Assembly: GCA_965651595.1 (NCBI GenBank)
Contig: CBFGTA010000043.1
Span: 1-17,004, forward strand
Reading direction: 5' to 3'
Source of the DNA: CBFGTA01 sp965651595
GTDB taxonomy: Bacteria; Actinomycetota; Actinomycetes; S36-B12; UBA10799
Length of the DNA: 17,004 nt
Part shown: positions 6,877-13,949 of the stretch, piece after piece
Numbering within the stretch: position 1 is the first letter of the stretch
Layout: every line of letters starts with the position of its first letter
The notes under the pieces: model-generated
What the model was told of the DNA's origin: nothing
Seen by the model: the letters and a program-made list of their open reading frames with translations, nothing else
Databases searched by the model: none
Position numbers and translations under genes: made by a program

Positions 6877-9800
6877 CTAGGGGTTCGGTACGCCGAAGCG
6901 GTACGCCGACCAGGCATCAACGTATGTTCGGCGGGTCCCCGGTGCTGGGTTCACTTGGTCGCTCTTGAACCGCACAGTGGCGACCGCAACTGGCGGATCG
7001 ATGGGGTTGCCCTCGACGATTCGGCGCGATTCGAAGCGCGCAGTGAGGCTGGTGTGCGGCACGCTCACCAGGTAGTCGTTGGGGCCCGTGAAGTCGTTGG
7101 CCGGAGTGATGTTGGAGAAGAACTGCCGAGCCACCAGTCCGCCGTTGAACGGCGTGTAGTCGACACCAGAGAGCTCCGTATCGACAGTGCCGTTGGGGGC
7201 GTAGACGGCGCCTTGCATCGCGACCGTTGCATCGCCTGCCGACCGGAGAAAACCGCAGCCAGGATCACTCGGGGCGCAATCCTGCAGCAATTGCGTTCTG
7301 AAAGTATCCATCGGTGCACCAAATGCTGCCCTTAGCTGGACGCCCCAAAACTCGGGGCGAACATTGCTACCCCCACGTTGTACTGCGTAGACGACGCGAG
7401 CACCGGAATACCCGTGCTCGGCAACAAAGTCGGCAAAGTAGCTCCCAAACGTTGCCTGGGAAGCTTGTCTGTAGATCGCACCAGCCGTTGGCGTGGCCCC
7501 AAGATCCCAAATGAACGGGGTGCCTTGCGGAGAACCATTTGCATCGAACAATTCAACTTGTGCCCGTACGACAGTGCTAGATACTCCTTGGAGATCTCTT
7601 ACCTGGAGGCCGATGGCAGTCGATGGAGTGCCAGCCGGCACAGAACTCACCGGTGGTGCGAACCCATTCATCACGATGCAAGACACAGTGTTGGAAGCAG
7701 GGTTCTGCAGGTTGGCGCCGGTTTGGGCGGGAGGCGAATATACGAATGTATCGACATTGTCGAGTGGTGAGAACGCGCGACTGCTGTTGGAGTTCATGGT
7801 TTGGCCGATGTTCAGGGTGTTGGCTCCGGTCGCGCTCAAGTATGGTTCGCACGCAGTTGCCGATGATACGGAGGGGCCGCCGGGAACCTCACTGGTAAAT
7901 GGCCACATGGAGGATGATGCGGGTGTTGCTTGGTCGATGGCGACAGACATCTGGAGGGACGCCACGTAGGGCGTGACATTGACGCCTTGGCGTTGGACGG
8001 CATAGACGATCCGGGCCCCTGAATATCCGTGATCCTCGACGAATCCCGAGAAGTAGTCTTCGAAGCTCGGAGTTGAAGCGGATGCTGTCTGACGGTAGGT
8101 CAAGGAATTTGTGGGAGTTCCCCCAATGTCCCATATGAAGGCATTCTCCGGAGTGTCGCCATTCTCATCGAAGAGTTCGACGAGGGCACGTACGTTAGGT
8201 GTGGGGGTGGTCTGGCCGTCGCGGACGACGGCAGATGCCAGTGTCGCTGCAGACCCGGAGGAAATCACGCCGCCTGGGAAGTCATCGGCCGGCGGCTCGA
8301 ATCCAATCAAGACCACACACGAGACGCTGAGATTGCCGGTCCCGCTCAGGTTGCTCGCTGTTGTGGCAGGGTCGGGATTGGCAAACGTCCCTATCCCGGT
8401 TAGCGGCGAGAAAGCGCGGGAGTCGTCTGTGTTCATGGTCTGGCCGATCCCTAGCGTATTGGGTCCTGTCGCCCCTAGGTAGTCGTTACATGCTGATGCT
8501 GAAGAAACAGAACTGACCGGATCAGCCGTTGATGTGTTGGGTAAGAGTGCGAGGTTATTGGCACCCTGGGTGAACGATAGTCGAGCTGAGGATAGTCGAG
8601 CGACTCGCGCAGAAACTCCGCCTGCGTTGGAAGTGCGCTGAACGGCGTAGACAACGCGCGCGCCCGAATAGCCATTCTCGTTGACGAAGTTGGCCAGAAA
8701 ATCGTTGAGAGCCGTTGCTGTTGCGCCGGAAGTTTGGCGGGCTGCCAGTGTGGTCTGCGTGCCCGGATTCCATTCGAAGTGTTCGGCAGATACGAGTCCG
8801 TCTTCGCCTGCTGGGTAGATCCGGGCTCGGACGTTGTAGGTCGTGACTGCCTGCTGGTCAATTATTCCTAGCACGGTGGCGCTCACGGGCGATCCGGCCG
8901 GGATTCTCCCGCTGGGATACGTGTCCGTCGGGGGGCGGAACCCCTCGAGCAGGACACACGACGTGCGGTTGTTCGAGAGACCTGTGGCCTCAGATGGCGA
9001 GGATGTGTTGTAGACGTCAACGGCCGTCAGGGGTGCGTAACGGTTGCCGACTGCAGTGTTCATCGCCCCCCAGCCAAATCCCTCTGGCGGGGCGGGCGTG
9101 AGGTACGGATCGCACACTGCCTTCGCTGACTGGGTCGGGCCGCCCACTGTGTTGGGATCGGCGGGCGCCAACGTCGTGAACTGCGGCTCAGCCTGTTCAA
9201 ACGCTACAGAGAACTCAATCGAGCTAAAGACGGCGTCGCCCGGGCTCCCCGATCGTTGCACTGCGTAGACGATCTGCGCCCCACTCAGGCCGTGTGCCGC
9301 CACGAAATCGGCGACATGTTGATCGAAACCCAGTGGACGGGGAATCTGTCGATAGGTAAGGCCATTCGTCGCCGTCGGGCCAACATCCCAATCGAAAGGC
9401 GCTCCCTGCGGGTCGCCGTTCTCGTCGAGAAGGACGATCCGAATACGGGTCGTGAAGGCACGGTTTCCCTGCTGATCGAGAACTTGCAGCGAGGCTAACG
9501 AGACTTCGGTGCCAGCTGGCACTATCGAATCAGTAAAGGTGTCAGGAGGGACGAAGCCATTCATCACGATGCACGACACACTGTTTGCGCCTGAAGTGCC
9601 CAGTGCCGTTGCCGGAACGGCCGGATCGGAGTTCGCGAAGGAATCGATGCCCGTGAGGGGCGTGAAGCGGCGCGAGTCATCTGAATTCATCGTTCGGTTG
9701 ATCAGTGGGTTGGATCCGCTGAGATAAGGATCGCATGCTTCAGCACTCGACTGACTTGGACCGGAGCCTCCACTGCCCACTTGTGGCAGCATGACGGCAA

Positions 9801-11538
9801 CATCGGGAATGCGTGTGTCGATTGCGGCTGTCAGCTGCAGCGACTTGAACCGGGGAGTACCGTCGGCGGCTCCACGACGCACTGCGTAGGTAATCTGCGC
9901 ACCCGAGTATCCGTGGGTGTCAACGAAATCACGGAAATGGTCGGCGAAGCCCAGGGCATCCGGAAGCTGTCGGTAGGCGAGTGATGCCGTGGGTGTAGCG
10001 CCAACCGTCCATGTGAATGGGCTTCCTTGGATCGCACCGGATGAATCCCGTAGCGCTATTACAACGGCGACTTCATATGCCGGGTTCGGTTGCTCGTCGC
10101 GGAGTTGGATTGTTGCAAGCTCAGCAACTGTGCCCGCGCTAATGGGCCCGTCCGTCGGTGCGAATCCGTTTAGTTGAATACAACTTGTGCTAAGGCCTCC
10201 CGTACCTGTGAGGTTGTTGGCCGTTGCGGCGGGCGATCCGCTCGTCAGCGAGTCAATCGACGTTAGGCCACTGAATTGGCGTGTGTTGTCGCTCATTTGG
10301 GGCCAACCGAGTGCCGTCAAGGTCCCGTTGCAGGACGTTGTTGAGGACGTCGAACTGCTCGTGGATGGCAATAAGGTCTCTGAGTATGGCGTGGGGTCGA
10401 TGAACGCCGGATCTTCTGCTGGCCCTTCAGAGTCGGTTGCGCCAAAGATCGAGATCGGTGGATTGTCCGCAGAATACGGGCCGCATACTTCGAAGTTGCC
10501 ATCAACGACGATCCGACTATCGTGGCCGACCACGATCTGCGTTCCCTGGTTGTCGGCTTCTTCTATTGGGCGGTCTGCGGTCGGACTGATGCATGCTCCC
10601 GGAACAGAAGGTGTGCTGACAGTCGGACCCGGAGTCCATCCGTTGGGTTGCCCAGCGACTACTGTGACGCCACCGGGGATGGTCAGCGCAGACTCGTCGC
10701 GAAAATCGAAGAAGAAGGTTGCGCCAGCTTCCAAATGGAAGACGCTCGCGTCGCAGTTATCCAGTGCATCTTGCAGTAGCTGGCTGGATGTGTAGTACCC
10801 GGCTGGTATCCGGAAACTCCCCCCCGCGACGCATTCGGGCAGGTCTGGATTGATGTCTTCCATCGCGACAGCGGTCGGGAAACCCGGCCCGGGGTATAGG
10901 TCGACGATTTCAGGTTGGTCGTAGGCTGGTGCATTGGATCCCGCATCGATGGCCTCGCAGTCGGTTGCAGGATACGAGGTCACCAGACCGACGCATTCGC
11001 TGGCTTGAATGCTGCCAACTTCTGAATTGATCGCGCCGTCCTCGGTCACGTCGATCGACGCACTGGCAAGAACTCCACCGATCATTTGGAAGGGTTCGCC
11101 CGAGTACTGGACAACTCCGCCAGTGGAACTGCCCTCTGGGGCTGTGGCGATGATTCCATGCGGGAGGCGGTTGTTGTTGTTGACGATTGCAGAAGGGACC
11201 CCTTCGATGCCCGTGCCGTTCTCGGCGGTGCAGGTGACCTCGTAGTCGCCGTCGAGGTTGTAGCCGGGCACCTCGATCTCGGGGCAGGCGGCGGCCGGGT
11301 TGTTGTAGTTGGTGTTGCGCAGGTTGTTGATGGCGACTTCGACGCTGCTGTCGATGTCGGACTGGTCGCGCACCGAGTCCTGAGTGATGGAGGAGCGGAC
11401 GATGGCGTTGCTGCTGAACGCCAAGATGGCCGCGCCGGTGATGCCGACGAACACCAACAAGGCGATCACCAAGACCAGCGACGCCCCCGAGTCGGACTGG
11501 TCGAAGGCGCGGGGGGAGTCAACCGGAGGTTCGGTCAT
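6877..11538 (-). CDS. Giant PilX-like pilus protein with five ~200-residue repeats
   Basis: A 1553-residue protein with a pilin-type N-terminus. Residues 1-18 form a leader ending DSG, then ASLVLVIALLVFVGITGA forms the membrane helix, resembling PilX-type minor pilins (no Glu5). Residues about 50-390 are an exported region with several Cys and Gly/Val-rich segments that may form beta structure. A Ser/Thr linker lies at 391-402. Five repeats begin at Cys403, Cys602, Cys809, Cys1017 and Cys1230. A non-repeated C-terminal domain from about 1407 includes DATVAMQGAVYAPNGTVDTE. Usual PilX proteins are under 300 residues, though larger actinobacterial relatives exist. The start is ATG 11538: it overlaps the pilW-like stop (ATGA) and has AAGGAG 6 bases upstream, so an open extension of 34 codons further upstream is not used. 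It is the last gene of the pil operon. The likely role is a tip adhesin or pilus-length-spanning subunit (inference). Confidence 0.85.
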   Translation of the reverse strand: MTEPPVDSPRAFDQSDSGASLVLVIALLVFVGITGAAILAFSSNAIVRSSITQDSVRDQSDIDSSVEVAINNLRNTNYNNPAAACPEIEVPGYNLDGDYEVTCTAENGTGIEGVPSAIVNNNNRLPHGIIATAPEGSSTGGVVQYSGEPFQMIGGVLASASIDVTEDGAINSEVGSIQASECVGLVTSYPATDCEAIDAGSNAPAYDQPEIVDLYPGPGFPTAVAMEDINPDLPECVAGGSFRIPAGYYTSSQLLQDALDNCDASVFHLEAGATFFFDFRDESALTIPGGVTVVAGQPNGWTPGPTVSTPSVPGACISPTADRPIEEADNQGTQIVVGHDSRIVVDGNFEVCGPYSADNPPISIFGATDSEGPAEDPAFIDPTPYSETLLPSTSSSTSSTTSCNGTLTALGWPQMSDNTRQFSGLTSIDSLTSGSPAATANNLTGTGGLSTSCIQLNGFAPTDGPISAGTVAELATIQLRDEQPNPAYEVAVVIALRDSSGAIQGSPFTWTVGATPTASLAYRQLPDALGFADHFRDFVDTHGYSGAQITYAVRRGAADGTPRFKSLQLTAAIDTRIPDVAVMLPQVGSGGSGPSQSSAEACDPYLSGSNPLINRTMNSDDSRRFTPLTGIDSFANSDPAVPATALGTSGANSVSCIVMNGFVPPDTFTDSIVPAGTEVSLASLQVLDQQGNRAFTTRIRIVLLDENGDPQGAPFDWDVGPTATNGLTYRQIPRPLGFDQHVADFVAAHGLSGAQIVYAVQRSGSPGDAVFSSIEFSVAFEQAEPQFTTLAPADPNTVGGPTQSAKAVCDPYLTPAPPEGFGWGAMNTAVGNRYAPLTAVDVYNTSSPSEATGLSNNRTSCVLLEGFRPPTDTYPSGRIPAGSPVSATVLGIIDQQAVTTYNVRARIYPAGEDGLVSAEHFEWNPGTQTTLAARQTSGATATALNDFLANFVNENGYSGARVVYAVQRTSNAGGVSARVARLSSARLSFTQGANNLALLPNTSTADPVSSVSSASACNDYLGATGPNTLGIGQTMNTDDSRAFSPLTGIGTFANPDPATTASNLSGTGNLSVSCVVLIGFEPPADDFPGGVISSGSAATLASAVVRDGQTTPTPNVRALVELFDENGDTPENAFIWDIGGTPTNSLTYRQTASASTPSFEDYFSGFVEDHGYSGARIVYAVQRQGVNVTPYVASLQMSVAIDQATPASSSMWPFTSEVPGGPSVSSATACEPYLSATGANTLNIGQTMNSNSSRAFSPLDNVDTFVYSPPAQTGANLQNPASNTVSCIVMNGFAPPVSSVPAGTPSTAIGLQVRDLQGVSSTVVRAQVELFDANGSPQGTPFIWDLGATPTAGAIYRQASQATFGSYFADFVAEHGYSGARVVYAVQRGGSNVRPEFWGVQLRAAFGAPMDTFRTQLLQDCAPSDPGCGFLRSAGDATVAMQGAVYAPNGTVDTELSGVDYTPFNGGLVARQFFSNITPANDFTGPNDYLVSVPHTSLTARFESRRIVEGNPIDPPVAVATVRFKSDQVNPAPGTRRTYVDAWSAYRFGVPNP
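7321..10332 (-). repeat. Five tandem ~600-bp coding repeats in the giant pilus gene
   Basis: Units in protein order are 9736-10332, 9115-9735, 8491-9114, 7852-8490 and about 7321-7851. Each starts at a Cys (CNGTL, CDPYL, CDPYL, CNDYL, CEPYL) and has a second Cys in an S-C-[IV] motif 50-57 residues later. Four of the five have an F-x-W near the middle, and all end near [HN]-G-[YL]-S-G-A-[RQ]-[IV]-x-Y-A-V-[QR]-R. Period is about 199-213 residues. Copies are diverged in sequence but clearly homologous. Units four and five look the most similar, with shared blocks such as NIGQTMNS/GIGQTMNT. No known domain name could be assigned. Confidence 0.92.
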
Positions 11539-12143
11539 TGTTGTCTCCTTCCCGCCAAGAATCGCAACTCCCGGCCGTCGAAGTCCCACACCTGCAGCAG
11601 CACTTCCCGAGTGCTCGGCCCGCACGGGCCGGGAAGGCACGAGGCCAACGGGGCGCTGGTCTGCGACAAGTTGGTGGCCAAGGTTGCCGTGGTCAGTGGC
11701 GCGGCAGGTTCCCCGTTGTCATCTTCGCAGGTGTGGCGGTACATGTTCCGCGAAATTCCATCATTGGGCGTCGGATCGTCCTGATAGGCGTAGCTGACGT
11801 AGCGGGTCGTGGTTTGGAAGTTCTCGTCAACATAGTCATCAGTGAACTGCACGATCGCCTCGCCCGGCCCGCACTGATCAGGTGGCGAGGCCGTGATGGT
11901 GGCGCTGCTCGCCGACCAAACGTCAGGACGGAAATAGAGGTCCACAGTTTCTAGCGTCGACGAGGCAGAAATGTTAACGAACGTGCTCTGGAAGATGCGG
12001 ATCCCGATCACGATAGTCGAGGCGATCGCCCCGAAGACGAGGCCAGCGATCGCCGTCGCCACGACGACTTCCACGATGGACAGCCCCGCATCGTCGAGAC
12101 GGGCAATCCGTGCGGCACGCATCCGGTCCAGTGGCGCGCTCAT
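11535..12143 (-). CDS. PilW-like minor pilin
   Basis: A 202-residue protein with a class III (type IV pilin) signal: the basic leader MSAPLDRMRAARIARLDDAG, then LSIVEVVVATAIAGLVFGAI. Cleavage after Gly20 leaves Leu at +1 and the conserved Glu at +5, which pairs with the neighbouring subunit during pilus assembly. The exported domain contains LETVDLYFRPDVWSAS, typical in style of the PilW/GspJ minor pseudopilin group, and four cysteines (CGPGE, HTCED, SCLPGPC) suited to disulfides. It overlaps both neighbours by ATGA, so it is translationally coupled within the pilB-pilC operon. Minor pilins of this kind prime fibre assembly and sit at the tip. Assignment to PilW rather than PilV or PilX is by position and general likeness. 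Confidence 0.82.
   Translation of the reverse strand: MSAPLDRMRAARIARLDDAGLSIVEVVVATAIAGLVFGAIASTIVIGIRIFQSTFVNISASSTLETVDLYFRPDVWSASSATITASPPDQCGPGEAIVQFTDDYVDENFQTTTRYVSYAYQDDPTPNDGISRNMYRHTCEDDNGEPAAPLTTATLATNLSQTSAPLASCLPGPCGPSTREVLLQVWDFDGRELRFLAGRRQQ
11545..11550 (-). promoter_or_regulatory. Ribosome binding site of the giant pilus gene
   Basis: AAGGAG on the minus strand, 6 bases before the ATG at 11538. It decides the start of the giant gene, because the longer open frame beginning at 11640 would place its first 34 codons inside the pilW-like gene. Confidence 0.8.
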
Positions 12144-12616
12144 GACGTGCGATTCACAATCGACAAGGTGAACGAGGACTCGGCCGCTGGCAGGGTCCCG
12201 GCCGACACGTTGAGCGTGATCAACTGCGCACCATCATCGTTGCACGGCTCGTCGATGGCAACGAACTCCTCTGTGCTGTCCGACCATACTTCGATGGACG
12301 TGATCACGCCGACCATGTCGTCGGGGATGTCGGGAACCGACTGCTCCAGAGTGGGGAAGTCACCCGGATCGGCGCATGGCACGTAGGCGGCGTCCTGGAT
12401 CACCTGGGACCATTCCAGAGCGGCCGCTTGGGTGCTGACCCTCGAATCCATCGCGGCCGTGGCGGTGATCGACATGAGGAATACCCCCACGAAGGCGGCC
12501 CCGACGATGCCCATGATCATGATGGTGATGAGCAGTTCGACGAGGGTTTCGCCACTATCGGCAGGGCGTTGATCGCCGGTGTCGCTGCTCGTGGCAGCGC
12601 GGGGGGAGGGTTCCAT
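12140..12616 (-). CDS. PilV-like minor pilin
   Basis: A 158-residue protein whose leader ends PADSG, followed by ETLVELLITIMIMGIVGAAF. Cleavage after this Gly gives Glu at +1 and the canonical Glu at +5. The +1 Glu is less usual than Phe or Met. The exported part is short and acidic, with two cysteines (PCADPGD, EPCNDD) that could close a disulfide loop. The start used here is ATG 12616, because the strong AGGAGG at 12625-12630 lies 8 bases before it. An upstream GTG at 12625 would overlap that binding site. The gene follows pilC after 49 bases and overlaps the pilW-like gene (ATGA). It probably forms part of a tip complex with the pilW-like and giant proteins. Confidence 0.82.
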   Translation of the reverse strand: MEPSPRAATSSDTGDQRPADSGETLVELLITIMIMGIVGAAFVGVFLMSITATAAMDSRVSTQAAALEWSQVIQDAAYVPCADPGDFPTLEQSVPDIPDDMVGVITSIEVWSDSTEEFVAIDEPCNDDGAQLITLNVSAGTLPAAESSFTLSIVNRTS

Positions 12617-12624
12617 GTGACTCA

Positions 12625-12630
12625 CCTCCT
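12625..12630 (-). promoter_or_regulatory. Ribosome binding site of the pilV-like gene
   Basis: A perfect AGGAGG on the minus strand, 8 bases before ATG 12616. It overlaps the alternative GTG at 12625-12623, which argues against that upstream start. Confidence 0.82.
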
Positions 12631-12665
12631 CGTGCTGTGCACCCGGGCCGGGCGCAGTGCTGTGT

Positions 12666-13940
12666 CTAGTGCGGGGCGAACAAGCCGATCTGCGCCGTTA
12701 CCTGTCCAGGCTGGGTAGTTTGCGGGCCTTGACCTTGTAGCTCGGTTGAACCGAACACTCCGTACATCGCCGACACCAGGGCGACGGCGATGAACCCGAC
12801 GATGCCACCCATCACCACCAGCACTGTGGGTTCGATCAGGTCTGTGGCCCGCTTGAGGCGGTAGTCGAGTTCGGACTTGTAATAGTCGGCGGCGACGAGC
12901 AACTGTTGGTCCAGGGTGCCGGTTTCTTCACCGACGCGGATCATGCGGACCGCCATGGACGGCAGCAGTCCCGTCTCCCGCAGCGGAACAGTGATGCCGT
13001 CCCCGGCCATGGTGCGTTCTCGCGCTTCGGTGAGTAGGTCAACGAAGAGCACGTTCTTGAGGCTCGAAATCGCCACCGTCATGGCCCGCGGGAGTGGGAT
13101 CCCGGCATCGATCATGCTGGCCAAGAGCCGCGTGTAGCGCTCCACCATGGCGTAGCGGATGAGTGGGCCGATCACCGGAACGCGCAACAGCATGCGGTCG
13201 CGAATCCTTCGCACCGGCCGAACCCGCATCAAAATCAGGTACACGATGATGAACACGACGAGTCCAGCGAGCAGGTACAGGCCTTTACTGGTGAGGAATC
13301 CGGTGAACGCCATCAGCATGCGCGTGGGCAGCGGCAATTCCACGTTGAGGCTTTCGAAGAACTTCTGAAACTGTGGCAGCACAAACACTGTCATCACAAT
13401 GATCGTGACGAAACTCAACCCAGTGATGACCGCCGGGTAGATCATCGCACCGGTGATCTTGGCGCGAGTCTCGATGTCTTGTTCGAGATAGTCGGCGAGC
13501 TGCATGAGGATGCTGTCGAGGTCGCCGGTCAGTTCCGACGACGCCAGGATCGCGCGGTAGTACTCAGGGAAGTCACCGGGGTGCCGATTGACGGCCTCGG
13601 TCAGGGTCGAGCCGGTGCGAATGTCCGAGGCAATCTGCGAAAGCGCCCGTTTGGCGGCGCGCGAATCGGCCTCTTCGGCGAGTTCGTTGAAGGCGTCCAG
13701 AATCGGAATTCCCGCCCGGATGAAGGCAGCCAATTGCCGCGAGATGTGCAGCAGTTCCTTCTTCTTGATTTTCGACTTGGTGAGCTCCATCGCCAGGATG
13801 GAAGGCTTCTCTTTGAGACCTTGGAAGTCGACCCGCTCGTTGCGTAATTCGAGGGCGGCCGCCCCAAACGAAGCGGCCTTAATCGATTGGCGCCGCGTCT
13901 TGCCGTCTTCGGCGGTGATAGTGAACTGGTAGGTCGGCAT
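12666..13940 (-). CDS. pilC: Type IV pilus inner-membrane platform protein PilC
   Basis: A 424-residue GspF/PilC-family protein. It has two T2SSF domains, at about 65-188 (SRQLAAFIRAGIPILDAF near the start) and about 268-390 (RYTRLLASMIDAGIPLPRAM), each followed by a conserved G-E-x-T/S-G segment (SSELTGDLD and VGEETGTLD). Membrane helices are near 169-190, 218-238 and 372-393. PilC links the cytoplasmic ATPases to the growing fibre and is thought to turn to add or remove pilin subunits. It lies 9 bases after pilB with only a weak ribosome site, so coupled translation is likely. The C-terminal tail after residue about 398 is an unusual Gln/Pro/Thr-rich stretch of about 27 residues beyond the normal family end. 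Confidence 0.96.
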   Translation of the reverse strand: MPTYQFTITAEDGKTRRQSIKAASFGAAALELRNERVDFQGLKEKPSILAMELTKSKIKKKELLHISRQLAAFIRAGIPILDAFNELAEEADSRAAKRALSQIASDIRTGSTLTEAVNRHPGDFPEYYRAILASSELTGDLDSILMQLADYLEQDIETRAKITGAMIYPAVITGLSFVTIIVMTVFVLPQFQKFFESLNVELPLPTRMLMAFTGFLTSKGLYLLAGLVVFIIVYLILMRVRPVRRIRDRMLLRVPVIGPLIRYAMVERYTRLLASMIDAGIPLPRAMTVAISSLKNVLFVDLLTEARERTMAGDGITVPLRETGLLPSMAVRMIRVGEETGTLDQQLLVAADYYKSELDYRLKRATDLIEPTVLVVMGGIVGFIAVALVSAMYGVFGSTELQGQGPQTTQPGQVTAQIGLFAPH

Positions 13941-13949
13941 CGGTCACAC

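Noticed and set aside
10187..10795. Plus-strand open frame opposite the giant pilus gene
   Set aside because: It runs antisense to clear repeat-coding sequence and shows no domain or ribosome site. Several similar shadows appear opposite the other repeats.
11086..11784. Plus-strand open frame of about 230 codons opposite the pilin genes
   Set aside because: It crosses the junction of two minus-strand genes with clear pilin signals. Its product is low-complexity Gly/Ala/Val/Arg sequence typical of antisense high-G+C frames.
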